Shown here: in pieces, positions 16,828 to 27,266 of the stretch
Layout of the letters: each line of letters begins with the position of its first letter
Position numbering within the stretch: the stretch's first letter is position 1
Assembly: GCA_012517965.1 (NCBI GenBank)
Contig: JAAYTZ010000073.1
Coordinates: 1 to 64,000, forward strand
DNA: 64,000 nucleotides
DNA from: Propionibacterium sp.
GTDB lineage: Bacteria; Actinomycetota; Actinomycetes; Propionibacteriales; Propionibacteriaceae
Direction: 5' to 3'
Notes under the pieces: model-generated
The model's database searches: none
What the model was told of the DNA's origin: nothing
What the model saw: the letters and a program-made list of their open reading frames with translations, nothing else
Program-made: the position numbers and the translations under genes

Positions 16828-18558
16828 GCCCAGGGAGTCACCGCCGACGTCCTGCATGGGATCGCCACCGGCACGGAGACCCGCCAGCAGCTGTACACGA
16901 TGCTCACCCGCGGCCGGTACGCCAACCACGTTCACCTGGAAGTCGTCGGCGACGGCGGCGCCCACTCCCTCATCCGGCCCGAGGCGATCATCCCGCCGAC
17001 GGCGACCGACGTTCTCGAGCGCATCCTCTCCCGCGACGAGGAGAACGCCTCTGCCACCACAACAGTGCGCACCCTCGCCGACCCGACTCACCGGCTCGCG
17101 GACGCCGTCGCCCGCTACACCGACGCCCTCGGCTACGCCGCCGAACAGACCGCAGGCGCCGACCTCAGCCGCCGCCTCGAACAGGCCGCCGACGAGCTCG
17201 TCGACGGGCTCACCGACGCTCCCGCGTGGCCGACCCTGCGCGCCCACCTGTTGTTGATCGCCGCGTCTGGAACCGACCCCGTCCGGGCGCTCACCGCGGC
17301 GGTGCAGGCCCGCGAGCTGGGCAGCGCCGCCGACCGGGCCGCCGTCCTCGACTGGCGCCTCGAACCCGCCACCGGACACGACGCCCAACCCGGACCGTTG
17401 CCCTGGCTGCCCGGCCTGCCGACCAGTCTCGCCCACCACCACGGCTGGGGCGACTACCTGCAACGCCGCCACGAACTCGTGGCCGAACTCGCCGATCAGG
17501 TGCGCGACCAGGCGCTGGCGTCCATCCAACTCCCGGCGTGGGCCCCGGCGGGCAGCTTCCGTCCGGACGCCGCCACCGTCGCCGACCTCACCGTGTGGCG
17601 GGCTGCGCTCGGCACGCCGGCCAATGACACCCGACCCACCGGCGAACGGCAGTTCTCGGCCGTCGAGGCCCGCTGGCAGGCCCGCCTCGAGCGGCGCATC
17701 ATCGACGACCTCGCCCCCGCCGTCGCCGAATGGACGCCGCTGCTCCACGAACTAGCGCCCGCCGCCGACCGGGACCCCTACCTCCCCGTCCTGGCGCATC
17801 GGCTCGCGCAGATCTCCGGCGTCGGGCTGGATGCCCACCGTCTCCTCCAGGCCGCCACCAACGCGGGTCAACTGCCCGACGACCACGCGGCGTCAGCCCT
17901 GTGGTGGCGGATCTGCCGGCACCTCACCCCCGCCGTCGCCACCCAGCTCGCCGACCAGCACAACACCGTCACCACCAGTTGGCTGGCTGATCTCGAGCAC
18001 AACGTCGGCCGCGAAAGGGCAGCCGCCCTGCAGTCCTCCCCGTGGTGGCCGGCGCTCGTGGTCTCGGTCGAGCAGGCACTCGCCCGCGGCTGGCAGCTCA
18101 CCGACCTCATCAACGCGCCCGAGGATGCAGTCGACGTCGACGACTGCCAGGCCCTCGTGTGGCGAACCAGCGTCCTGCTCGACCCCCTCCCCGACATCGA
18201 CGACCTGCCCCCCGACCCCGCCGATGCAGCCCCGGACCAGCACTGGACGGCGCACGCCGACCTCGGTGACGCCGCGGGCGCGACAACGGAGGACAACCAG
18301 GTCGACGAGGTCGAACCGAACCGGGCCTTCACGTTCGAAGCAATCGAGCGCCGCGTGACGACGCCGCCACAGATCTCCGCCGCGGACCTCAACGCCGAAC
18401 TCGACCGCGCCGACGCCTGGCGCGCCAGCCCCCACACCGGATGTCGTGGGGAACCGTGGGGAACCGTGGGGAATGGGAGGCCTCTGAAGGCCATCCGTGT
18501 CCATGAGAGTCCACAACTGAGAAGGACCGAAGTCCTTGTCAGAGGGGATTTGATGTAG
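16828..18558 (+). pseudogene. 5'-truncated MobF (TraA/TrwC-like) conjugative relaxase-helicase remnant
   Basis: Frame reads 'AQGVTADVLHGIATGTETRQQLYTMLTRGRYANHVHLEVVGDGGAHSLIRPEAIIPPTATDVLERILSRDEENASATT', the typical C-terminal helicase end of actinobacterial TraA relaxases. No relaxase or upstream helicase domain; the frame begins right after the GT2 stop codon. Confidence 0.8.
18445..18474 (+). repeat. Three tandem copies of a 10-bp unit (cgtggggaac, last copy cgtggggaat)
   Basis: Read directly: cgtggggaac cgtggggaac cgtggggaat. Confidence 0.85.
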
Positions 18559-18580
18559 TCAGGGGGACCATACATCGTTG

Positions 18581-18663
18581 TGCGCGAGAGAGGAGTTGAA
18601 CCTCCACGTCCTTTCGGACACACGGACCTGAACCGTGCGCGTCTGCCATTCCGCCACTCGCGC
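18581..18663 (-). tRNA. tRNA-Leu, anticodon CAG
   Basis: Reverse complement GCGCGAGTGGCGGAATGGCAGACGCGCACGGTTCAGGTCCGTGTGTCCGAAAGGACGTGGAGGTTCAACTCCTCTCTCGCGCA: 7-bp acceptor GCGCGAG/CTCGCGC, long variable arm, T-loop GGTTCAACTCC, anticodon loop ..TTCAGGT.., discriminator A. Confidence 0.95.
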
Positions 18664-18811
18664 TCGCTCTCCCTGGGGAGAACAGCCCGATCAACCTAGC
18701 ACGAACCCGGCGCGAAGTCACAATCGGGCCTCGGCCCCCCTGGCAGCTGGAAGCGACGCGTACGGTCGGTAGGGTCTTCCGGACAAAAGTTCACGAAAGC
18801 GAGGTCCCCAC

Positions 18812-21283
18812 GTGACTTCCGGCCAGCCCGGGCGTCCGCATTTGCCCTCGCAGGGCCGACGGACGCCGATCAGCACCTACCGCCTCCAACTGGGACCCGA
18901 CCTGACGTTCGACCAGGTGCGGGCGCAACTCCCCTACCTGGACGCCCTCGGCGTCACCGACCTGTATCTGTCGCCGATCCTCGCGGCCGCCCCGGGGTCC
19001 ACCCACGGCTACGACGTCGTCGACCACACGCGCGTCTCCGAGGTGATCGGCGGCCGCGCGGCGTTCGAGAGGCTCGCCGAGGCCGCGCACGCCCGAGGCC
19101 TGGGCATCATCGTCGACGTCGTTCCCAACCACATGGCGGTGCCGTCCCCGCTGTGGCACAACCGGGCGCTGTGGTCGGTCCTCAAGGACGGTCCGCGCTC
19201 CCCCTACGCCGCGTGGTTCGACGGCACCGACACCGCCGACGGCATCCTGCTGCCCCTGCTCGGCGCGCGGATCGGCACCGTGCTCGCCAACGGCGAACTC
19301 ACCGCCGGCACCGAGGTCGTCCCCGGCCAGGAGGACGCCGGCCAGCAGCCCGTCCTGCGGTACTTCGACCACGTCTTCCCCATCCGCGCCGGGACCGAGC
19401 GTCTGCCGCTGCCCGAGTGCGTCCAGGCGCAGCACTACCGGCTCGCCTACTGGAAGGTGGCCGACGAGGAGTTGAACTTCCGCCGCTTCTTCGACGTCGA
19501 CACCCTGGTCGCGGTGCGCGTCGAGGAGCCGGCCGTCTTCGACGCCACCCACGCCCTGCTGCTCGAGCTCTACGCCGCCGGCCACATCGACGGGTTCCGG
19601 ATCGACCACCCGGACGGCCTCGCCGACCCGCGCGGCTACCTGCGCCGCCTCGCCGCCGCGACCGGGGGCGCGTGGGTGGCCGCCGAGAAGATCCTCGAGG
19701 GCGACGAGGAACTGCCGGACGACTGGCCGGTCGCCGGCACCACCGGCTACGACGCCACGTGGCGCATCGACGCCCTGCAACTCGACCCGGCGGGCCACGC
19801 CCCCCTCGCCAACCTGGCCCTGGAGATCTCCGGGGACGTCCCCGGCTCGCTGCCGCAGGCCATCGCGGCGGCCAAGCGCGAGATCGCGACGTCGTCGCTG
19901 TTCGCCGAGGTGCACCGGGTCGCCAAGCTGGCGCATGCCATCTGCCGCGACGACATCATGCTGCGCGACCACACCTTCCGCTGGATCCGCGACTGCGTCA
20001 CCGAGCTGGTCATCGCGTTCCCCCGCTACCGGGCCTACGTCGTCCCCGGCGAGCCGGCGCCCGCGGCGTCCGTCGCCCTCGTCGAGGAGACCGCCCGGGT
20101 CGCCGCAGAACGGCTCGACCCCGAACTCCGCGACACTCTCTCGGTGGTCGTCGACCTGGTCCTGGGCCGCGCGGTAGGCGCCAAAGGCCGCCAGCAGCGT
20201 GACCTGCGCGACGAGCTCGTCGTCCGCTTCCAGCAGGTGTGCGGCGCCGTCCAGGCCAAGGGCGTCGAGGACACGGCCTATTACCGGTGGAACCAGCTGG
20301 TCTCGCTGTGCGAGGTCGGCTCACCCGTGGTCTGGGGCCTCACCCCGGACGCCTTCCACGCCTGGTGCGCCGCCATGGCCGAGCGCTGGCCGGCCACGAT
20401 GACCGCCGGAACCACCCACGACACCAAGCGCTCGGAGGACGTCCGCACCCGCATCGGCACCCTGTCCCGGTACGCCGAGGAGTGGCGGGCGCTCCTCGGC
20501 AGGCTCTCCCCGCACCTGTCCGGGGTCGAGGGACACACCGCGAACGTGCTCTGGCAGACGATCGCCGGCACCTGGACGGCCGACGGCCCCATCGAGCTCG
20601 ACCGGCTCCTGGCGTACGCCCGCAAGGCGGCCCGGGAACAGAAGCTGTGGACGTCCTGGACCAGCCCGGACGCCGCCGGCGAGGCCGCCCTCGACGAGGC
20701 CCTCACCCGGCTGTTCGCCGACCCGGACGCCGTCGCGGCCTTCACCGAGTGGTTCGGCCTCACCGAGGCCGCGGTCGCCGACGCGATCCTGGTCCGCAAG
20801 GCCCTCCAGCTGACCTGCGTGGGCGTCGCCGACGTCTACCAGGGCACGGAGACCCTGACGAACTCGCTGGTGGACCCCGACAATCGGCGTCCGGTCGACT
20901 TCGAGGCGCTCGCCGCCGCCCTCAAGCGGGTGCGCCGCCGCAAGCCGCGCACGTTGGCCGAGGCGAAGCTGCGCCTGACGCACCGCCTGCTCGACCTGCG
21001 GCGCCGGCGTCCGGGCACGTTCGTCGGGAAGGACGCCCCCTACCGCCCGCTGCCCACCTCGACCGGACAGGTGGTCGCGTTCGCCCGCGGCACCGCCAGC
21101 GAGGTCGTCGTGCTCGCCCTGCGCGGCCCGCTGCCCGAGGGCGGCACCGAGCACACCGTGGTGCTGCCGCGGGGGCCCTGGGCCGACGTCCTCAGCGGCC
21201 TGGAGACCAAGGGCGGCACCATCCCGTTGAGCAAGCTGTTGGCCGACGCCCCCGTCGTCGTTCTGGAACGCGCGGATGGCTGA
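18812..21283 (+). CDS. treY: Maltooligosyl trehalose synthase
   Basis: 'ISTYRLQLGPDLTFDQVRAQLPYLDALGVTDLYLSPILAAAPGSTHGYDVVDHTRV', 'VPNHMAV', 'IDGFRIDHPDGLADP', 'CGAVQAKGVEDTAYYRWNQLVSLCEVG'. Confidence 0.97.
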   Translation: MTSGQPGRPHLPSQGRRTPISTYRLQLGPDLTFDQVRAQLPYLDALGVTDLYLSPILAAAPGSTHGYDVVDHTRVSEVIGGRAAFERLAEAAHARGLGIIVDVVPNHMAVPSPLWHNRALWSVLKDGPRSPYAAWFDGTDTADGILLPLLGARIGTVLANGELTAGTEVVPGQEDAGQQPVLRYFDHVFPIRAGTERLPLPECVQAQHYRLAYWKVADEELNFRRFFDVDTLVAVRVEEPAVFDATHALLLELYAAGHIDGFRIDHPDGLADPRGYLRRLAAATGGAWVAAEKILEGDEELPDDWPVAGTTGYDATWRIDALQLDPAGHAPLANLALEISGDVPGSLPQAIAAAKREIATSSLFAEVHRVAKLAHAICRDDIMLRDHTFRWIRDCVTELVIAFPRYRAYVVPGEPAPAASVALVEETARVAAERLDPELRDTLSVVVDLVLGRAVGAKGRQQRDLRDELVVRFQQVCGAVQAKGVEDTAYYRWNQLVSLCEVGSPVVWGLTPDAFHAWCAAMAERWPATMTAGTTHDTKRSEDVRTRIGTLSRYAEEWRALLGRLSPHLSGVEGHTANVLWQTIAGTWTADGPIELDRLLAYARKAAREQKLWTSWTSPDAAGEAALDEALTRLFADPDAVAAFTEWFGLTEAAVADAILVRKALQLTCVGVADVYQGTETLTNSLVDPDNRRPVDFEALAAALKRVRRRKPRTLAEAKLRLTHRLLDLRRRRPGTFVGKDAPYRPLPTSTGQVVAFARGTASEVVVLALRGPLPEGGTEHTVVLPRGPWADVLSGLETKGGTIPLSKLLADAPVVVLERADG

Positions 21284-23015
21284 TCCGCTGATCCCCGTCG
21301 AAGTGTGGGCACCCAGGGCGTCCAGCCTAAACGCCGTGCTGGCCGACGGACGCCGCGTCCCCCTGACGCGCGTCCCCGACCGCGACGGTCTCTGGCGCAC
21401 GCGCCTCCCGGCGGGCACCGACTACCGGTTGAGCGTCGACGGCGGGGCCCCCTACCCCGACCCACGCAGCCGCTGGCAGCCGGCCGGCGTCCACGGGCCG
21501 TCACGGGTGTTCGACCCGGCCGCCCACATCTGGGCCGACACCGACTGGCCGGGAGTCGACGTGCTCGGCAAGGTCTTCTACGAGCTCCACGTCGGCACGT
21601 TCACCCCCGAGGGCACCTTGGACGCCGCCGCCGCGCGGCTCCCCCACCTCGCCGCCCTCGGCGTCGATCTCGTCGAGTTGATGCCGCTGGCCGCCTTCGA
21701 CGGCGCCCGCGGCTGGGGCTACGACGGCGTCGACCTCTACGCCGTCCACGAGGCGTACGGCGGCCCGGCCGCCCTGCAACGGTTCGTGGACGCCGCCCAC
21801 GCCCACGGCCTCGGCGTCTGCCTCGACGTCGTCTACAACCACTTCGGGCCGGCGGGCAACTACTGGTCCCACTTCGGCCCCTACCTCACCTCCAAGCACA
21901 CCACCCCGTGGGGCGACGCGATGAACCTCGACGACGAGGGCTCCGAGGGGGTCCGGGCCTTCATCATCGACAACGCGCTGGCCTGGATCGAGGACTTCCA
22001 CGTGGACGCTCTCCGGCTCGACGCGATCCACGCGCTGGTCGACGAGTCGACGGAGCCCCTCGTCGCCCAACTGGCCGCCGCGGTGCACGCGCTGGGCGCG
22101 CGGCTGGGCCGGCCGGCGTCCGTGACCGCCGAGTCGGACCTCAACGACGCGCGCCTCGTCGCCCCGCCCCCGGCGGGCGACGGCGTCGATGCCCAGTGGG
22201 ACGACGACGTCCACCACGCCCTGCACAGCTACCTCACGGGGGAGACGGTCGGCTACTACGCCGACTTCGGCTCCCCGGAGACGCTCGCCAAGGCGCTGAC
22301 GCGGGTCTTCGTCCACGACGGCACGTTCTCGTCGTTCCGGGGGACGACGTGGGGCCGGCCCGTCGGCGACGACGTCGACCGCCGCCGGTTCATCGTCAGC
22401 ACGCAGAACCACGACCAGGTCGGCAACCGGGGCCTCGGCGACCGGCCCGACGCCACCCTCGCCGCCGGGACGGTGGCGGGCGGCGCCGCGCTCCTGCTGC
22501 TGGGTCCCTACACGCCGATGCTGTTCATGGGGCAAGAGTGGGGCACCCGGACGCCGTTCCTGTTCTTCACCGACCACGCCGACGAGCTCGGCGAGAGGAT
22601 CCGGCGGGGCCGCGCCGCGGAGTTCGCGCGGCACGGCTGGGCCGAGCTCTACGGCCCCGGCCTCCAGGTGCCGGACCCGCAGCCGCCCGCGACGTTCGCG
22701 GCCTCGACGCTCGACTGGACGGAGCCCGGCCGGCCCGAGCACGCCGCCGTGCTCGCCTGGCACCGCCGGCTGATCGCCCTGCGGCGGCAGCACCTGGCGG
22801 GCGGCGGCCACCCGATCCGCTGCGATCACGGCGAAGGCTGGTTCCGGATGGTCCACGGCCCGCTGACCGTGCTCCTCGCCCCGCACGACCGGCGCGTGGC
22901 GGTCGCCGAGCCTCGCCGGCGCGTCCTCGCCTCGTTCGGCGACGTGGTCACCGGCGCCGACGGCGTCCGACTGGGGCCGCAGGCGGTCGTCGTCCTGGCC
23001 GAGGGTCCCGGCTGA
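21276..23015 (+). CDS. treZ: Malto-oligosyltrehalose trehalohydrolase
   Basis: 'ELHVGTFTPEGTLDAAAARLPHLAALGVDLVELMPLAAFDGARGWGYDGVDLYAVHEAYGG', 'DALRLDAIHAL', 'QNHDQVGNRGLGDR'; overlaps treY by 8 nt. Confidence 0.97.
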   Translation: MADPLIPVEVWAPRASSLNAVLADGRRVPLTRVPDRDGLWRTRLPAGTDYRLSVDGGAPYPDPRSRWQPAGVHGPSRVFDPAAHIWADTDWPGVDVLGKVFYELHVGTFTPEGTLDAAAARLPHLAALGVDLVELMPLAAFDGARGWGYDGVDLYAVHEAYGGPAALQRFVDAAHAHGLGVCLDVVYNHFGPAGNYWSHFGPYLTSKHTTPWGDAMNLDDEGSEGVRAFIIDNALAWIEDFHVDALRLDAIHALVDESTEPLVAQLAAAVHALGARLGRPASVTAESDLNDARLVAPPPAGDGVDAQWDDDVHHALHSYLTGETVGYYADFGSPETLAKALTRVFVHDGTFSSFRGTTWGRPVGDDVDRRRFIVSTQNHDQVGNRGLGDRPDATLAAGTVAGGAALLLLGPYTPMLFMGQEWGTRTPFLFFTDHADELGERIRRGRAAEFARHGWAELYGPGLQVPDPQPPATFAASTLDWTEPGRPEHAAVLAWHRRLIALRRQHLAGGGHPIRCDHGEGWFRMVHGPLTVLLAPHDRRVAVAEPRRRVLASFGDVVTGADGVRLGPQAVVVLAEGPG

Positions 23016-23104
23016 CCGGCGCGAAGCGCCGTCCACGTGTCGCCTGCGGCTCAGCCTCCACGGCTACGCTTGGGACGGCGCTCGGCGGTCGGGCGCCCGA
23101 AGGG

Positions 23105-23812
23105 ATGGGTCCGTTGGGCATCTTCGACGCCATCGAGCGCAAACTCGAGCGGGCGGTCAGCGACGGTTTCGCACGTGCCTTCAAGGGCGACGTGCAACCC
23201 GTCGAGATCGCCGCGCGCCTCCAGCGCGAACTGGACGCCGAGGCGCGCCTGCTCTCCCGGGACCGCAAGCTCGTGCCGAACGACTTCACGATCGGCCTGT
23301 CTCAGCACGACCACGACCGGCTGGTGCCCTACTCGCGCAAGATCAACGCCGAGATCATTCCCCAGTTGCGCGAGTACGCCGCCAACCAGGGCTACCTGTT
23401 CGCCGGGCCGATCAGCATCGACTACGTGCTGGAACCCGATCTGCCGACCGGCCGCTTCACGATCGAGAGCCAGGCGGCCGACGATCAGCCGTTCGGGCTG
23501 CCGCAGCGCCGCGCGGCGCTGGTGCTGGAGGTCAACGGCATCCGGCACCCGCTGGTGCCCCCCGGCTTCGTGATCGGCCGCGGCTCGGAGGCCGACGTGC
23601 GCATCAACGATCCCGGCATCTCCCGGCAGCACGCCCGGGTCGTCGTCTCGGGCACGCCGGAGGACCCCGAGATCTCGATCGAGGACCTGGGCTCGACCAA
23701 CGGCATCACCGTCAACGGCATACGGGTGCACCACGCGCCGCTCGGCGAGGGTGCCCGCATCGAGATCGGCAAGACACGATTGCTGGTCAGGACGCCGGTG
23801 ACCGATGTCTGA
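23105..23812 (+). CDS. fhaA: DUF3662/FHA-domain protein
   Basis: 'MGPLGIFDAIERKLERAVSDGFARAFKGDVQPVEIAARLQRELDAEARLLSRDRKLVPNDF' (FhaA N-terminus) plus FHA 'FVIGRGSEADVRINDPGISRQHARV...DLGSTNGITVNG'. Confidence 0.95.
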   Translation: MGPLGIFDAIERKLERAVSDGFARAFKGDVQPVEIAARLQRELDAEARLLSRDRKLVPNDFTIGLSQHDHDRLVPYSRKINAEIIPQLREYAANQGYLFAGPISIDYVLEPDLPTGRFTIESQAADDQPFGLPQRRAALVLEVNGIRHPLVPPGFVIGRGSEADVRINDPGISRQHARVVVSGTPEDPEISIEDLGSTNGITVNGIRVHHAPLGEGARIEIGKTRLLVRTPVTDV

Positions 23813-24281
23813 TCTCGTCGTCCTCGGGCTGAAGCTGCTGTTCCTGGCCCTGCTGTGGCTGTTCGTGCTGTTCGCGGTGAGCGTGATCCGTACCGACCTG
23901 TTCGGCCGCCGCGTGCCGGCCGGCCAGGCCGGGGCGGTGCCGGCGCCTCCGCTCCCCGCCGCGGCGCCGGCGCCCCGGGGCCGGGCCGCCCGCCTGCCGA
24001 CCCACCTGCGGGTGACGGCCGGCCCGCAGACCGGCCTCCGGCTCCCGCTGGGCGACACGTTCCTCATCGGGCGGACCGCCGACGCGGCGCTGGTGCTCGA
24101 CGACCAGTACATGTCGACCCGCCACGCCCTGCTGACCCGCACCCCCGCGGGCTACCGGGTCGAGGACCTCGGCTCCACCAACGGCACGTTCCTCAACGAC
24201 ACCCGGCTGACCGAGCCCCGGCCGATGGGCATCGGCGACACCCTCCGCATCGGGCGCACGACCATGACGCTGGACGCGTGA
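23805..24281 (+). CDS. fhaB: FHA-domain protein
   Basis: N-terminal TM segment plus FHA 'FLIGRTADAALVLDDQYMSTRHALL...VEDLGSTNGTFLNDTRL'; position between fhaA and pstP. Confidence 0.9.
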   Translation: MSDLVVLGLKLLFLALLWLFVLFAVSVIRTDLFGRRVPAGQAGAVPAPPLPAAAPAPRGRAARLPTHLRVTAGPQTGLRLPLGDTFLIGRTADAALVLDDQYMSTRHALLTRTPAGYRVEDLGSTNGTFLNDTRLTEPRPMGIGDTLRIGRTTMTLDA

Positions 24282-24285
24282 TCCG

Positions 24286-25731
24286 ATGACGTCGTTCCGC
24301 TTCACGGCCCACTCCGAGATCGGCCTCGTCCGGAAGAACAACCAGGACTCGGCGTACGCCTCCCCCACCATGATCGTGGTGGCCGACGGGATGGGCGGCG
24401 CCGCCGCCGGCGACCTCGCCTCCGCCGTCGCGATCGAGGCGCTGGCCGCGACCGACGCCCACCTCGCCGAGCTGCGCGCCGCGGCGGCGGAGGAGCGGCC
24501 GGCCGTCGCCCCCTCGTTGCCCGAGGGCCCCGCCGGCGACGTGCTCGCGATCCTGGCCGAGACGCTAGACGCGGCCAACCGGCGGCTCAACGAGCTGGTC
24601 GCGAGCGATCCGGCCCTGGAGGGCATGGGCACCACGGTCTGCGGGTTCACCCTCGTCGACGACGCCACCGCGGCACTCGTCAACATCGGCGACTCGCGCG
24701 CCTACGTGCTGCGCGACGGCGTCCTCACCCGGGTGAGCCGCGACCACTCCTGGGTGCAGACCCTCGTCGACGAGGGGCGCATCACCGAACGGGAGGCCCT
24801 CGAGCACCCGCATCGCTCGCTCATCCTGCGCGTCCTGAACGGAAAGCCCCAGCACGAACCGGAGTTCTCGGTGGTCGAGGTGCGGGCCGGGGATCGTCTC
24901 CTAGTCTGCTCCGACGGCCTGTGCGGGCTCGTCACGGACGCCGAGATCGCCGGTCCCGCCGCCATCGACGACCGCGAGGCGGCCGTCGCGTCCCTGGTGG
25001 ATCTCGCCCACGAGGCGGGGGGCTACGACAACATCACCATCGTGCTCGCGGACGTCGTGACGGGCGAGCCCGAGGGCACCCCGACCACGTTGGGGGCGGC
25101 CGCCAACCGGCCGGCCCCCGGCGCCGCAACCGGGGTCCTCGGCGCGGTCGCCGCTGGGGACGCCGCACCGACGGCCGCCACCCCGGACGACGGCGACGCG
25201 CCGAACCCCGAGGACGCACGGTACGCGCTGCGCGTCAGAACCGGTCGGCAGCGGCTCCGCACGGTCCTCGGGGTGATCATCCCGGTCCTGCTGCTCGTCG
25301 GCGGCGCCTTCGGTTGGTACAGCTACACCCAGACCCGCTACTACATCGGCCCCACCTACACCGGAGCGACCCCCAGGGTGGCGCTCTACCAGGGCATCCC
25401 CGACCGGCTGCTCGGAGCCCCCCTCAGCCACGTCGTCGCCGAGGGCCCCGAACTCGGCGACCTGCCCCCGGCTTCCGTCGAGAAGGTCACCCGCACCTTC
25501 GCGGTCGACACGGCGGACGCCGGCCGGGCCGCGCTGGCCCAACTCAAGCTGGACGCCGAGCAGTGCGTCGCCCAGCGGGAGGCCCGGATCCGCGCCAGCC
25601 AGGTCCCCGTCACGCCCTCACCGTCGCCGTCTCCCGCGGCCCCCGGCACGCCCGGAGCCGACGGGCCGAGCACCGCGCCGCTCCCCAGCCCCACGCCGGT
25701 GAGCACCCCGGTGGCCCCCGGGGAGTGCTGA
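24286..25731 (+). CDS. pstP: PP2C-family Ser/Thr phosphatase
   Basis: 'HSEIGLVRKNNQDSAYASPTMIVVADGMGGAAAGDLAS', 'NIGDSRAYVLRDGVLTRVSRDHSWVQ', 'YDNITIVLADV', C-terminal TM segment. Confidence 0.95.
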   Translation: MTSFRFTAHSEIGLVRKNNQDSAYASPTMIVVADGMGGAAAGDLASAVAIEALAATDAHLAELRAAAAEERPAVAPSLPEGPAGDVLAILAETLDAANRRLNELVASDPALEGMGTTVCGFTLVDDATAALVNIGDSRAYVLRDGVLTRVSRDHSWVQTLVDEGRITEREALEHPHRSLILRVLNGKPQHEPEFSVVEVRAGDRLLVCSDGLCGLVTDAEIAGPAAIDDREAAVASLVDLAHEAGGYDNITIVLADVVTGEPEGTPTTLGAAANRPAPGAATGVLGAVAAGDAAPTAATPDDGDAPNPEDARYALRVRTGRQRLRTVLGVIIPVLLLVGGAFGWYSYTQTRYYIGPTYTGATPRVALYQGIPDRLLGAPLSHVVAEGPELGDLPPASVEKVTRTFAVDTADAGRAALAQLKLDAEQCVAQREARIRASQVPVTPSPSPSPAAPGTPGADGPSTAPLPSPTPVSTPVAPGEC

Positions 25732-27266
25732 TGGACCAGGTGGTCTCCTCCAAGCGAACGCTGGCGTCGCTGTCGATGCTGGTGTTCGCGCTGGCCCTCG
25801 GCGCCGCGGCCTACCTGATGGTCAACCTCAACCAGTTCGACGGGGAACTGCCGGCGAACTGGCCGGTGGCCGTCGGCCTCTGGGCCGGACTGGGCCTCGT
25901 GACGTGGCTCGTGGTCCGGTTGCGGCTGCCCTACGCCGACCCGCTGCTGCTGCCCAGCGTGTTCCTGCTCAACGGCCTCGGCATCGCGATGATCTATCGG
26001 CTCGACCAGGCGACCGACCCCCCGATGCAGTCCGGTCGCCTGCAGCTGATGTGGACGGTGGCGGCCGTGGCCGTCCTGCTCGCGGTGGTGCTCTTCCTGC
26101 ACGACCACCGCCGGCTGCAGCGCTACACCTACCTGTGGTTCGCGCTCGGCCTGGGGCTCCTGCTGCTGCCGCTGCTGCCCGGGATCGGCCACGAGAGCCA
26201 CGGCGCCCGGGTGTGGATCAGGCTGGGATCGTTCAGCTTCCAGCCCGGTGAGATCGCCAAGATCGTGCTCAGCATCGCCTTCGCCAGCTACCTCACCGAG
26301 AAGCGCGACGTCCTCGCGCTCGCCGGACGCCGCTTCCTCGGCATCGACTTCCCGCGGGCCCGCGACCTGGGCCCCATCGCCCTGCTGTTCGGCGTCAGCC
26401 TCATCATCCTCGTGTTCCAGACCGACCTGGGCATGTCGTTGCTGTTCTTCAGCCTGTTCGTGGCGATGATCTACGTCGCCACCCAGCGGCCGAGCTGGGC
26501 GATCCTGGGCGTGCTCATGGTGGTGGCGCTGGGGGTGCTCGGGTACACCCAGATGAACCACGTCCGCGTCCGCTTCGAGTCCTGGCTGAACCCCTTCGCC
26601 GACCCGGACCAGAACGGGCAGATCATCAGCGCCCAGTACGGCTTCGCCTCGGGCGGCCTGTTCGGCACCGGCTGGGGCCTGGGGCGGCCGTACCTGACCC
26701 CCATCGCCAAGAGCGACTTCATCGCCGCGGCCCTGGGGGAGGAGCTCGGGCTGGTCGGCCTGTTCGCGATCCTGCTCGTCTACCTCATCTTCGTGGCCAG
26801 GATCCTGCGGGCGTCGCTGGCCGCCCGCGAACCCTTCGGCAAGCTGCTCGCCGCGGGGCTGGCGTTCGTGTTCGCGCTGCAGGTGTTCATCATCGTCGGC
26901 GGGGTCACCCGGCTGGTCCCGCTGACCGGACTCACCACGCCGTTCATGTCGCAGGGCGGCTCCTCGCTCATCTCGAACTACCTGCTGCTCGGCCTGCTGC
27001 TCACGCTCACCCATCAGGTGCGCCGTCCGCAGCCCCGGGTCTCCCCCGAGGAGTACCCGACGGCGTCCCCGGCGGTCGGCGTCCCGGTCGTGGTCCCGAG
27101 CCCCGCCTCCCCGGACGTCCCCCCCGCCGCGGGCGCCGACGACCCGACCGAGGTCATCGAGGCGGTGCGGCCCGACGGCCCGCCCACCGAGCCGTTCGCC
27201 CCCATCGACGAGCCGCCCCCCAGCGTCTGGGCGCGGCTGCCGCGCCGGGGAGGTGACGACGCGTGA
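25731..27266 (+). CDS. rodA: FtsW/RodA/SpoVE-family SEDS glycosyltransferase
   Basis: 'GARVWIRLGSFSFQPGEIAKIVLSIAFASYLTEKRDVL', 'FVALRQ..' region, 'LTTPFMSQGGSSLISNYLLLGLLL'. Confidence 0.93.
   Translation: MDQVVSSKRTLASLSMLVFALALGAAAYLMVNLNQFDGELPANWPVAVGLWAGLGLVTWLVVRLRLPYADPLLLPSVFLLNGLGIAMIYRLDQATDPPMQSGRLQLMWTVAAVAVLLAVVLFLHDHRRLQRYTYLWFALGLGLLLLPLLPGIGHESHGARVWIRLGSFSFQPGEIAKIVLSIAFASYLTEKRDVLALAGRRFLGIDFPRARDLGPIALLFGVSLIILVFQTDLGMSLLFFSLFVAMIYVATQRPSWAILGVLMVVALGVLGYTQMNHVRVRFESWLNPFADPDQNGQIISAQYGFASGGLFGTGWGLGRPYLTPIAKSDFIAAALGEELGLVGLFAILLVYLIFVARILRASLAAREPFGKLLAAGLAFVFALQVFIIVGGVTRLVPLTGLTTPFMSQGGSSLISNYLLLGLLLTLTHQVRRPQPRVSPEEYPTASPAVGVPVVVPSPASPDVPPAAGADDPTEVIEAVRPDGPPTEPFAPIDEPPPSVWARLPRRGGDDA

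Noticed and set aside
16900-18558. 552-aa ORF as an intact gene
   Set aside because: It is only the C-terminal end of a MobF relaxase; homology-like sequence continues upstream of its first ATG and lacks the catalytic domains, so it is called a pseudogene.
21305-23104. Plus-strand extension of the fhaA ORF to 21305
   Set aside because: Arg/Pro-rich shadow of treZ; FhaA homology starts at the ATG at 23105.
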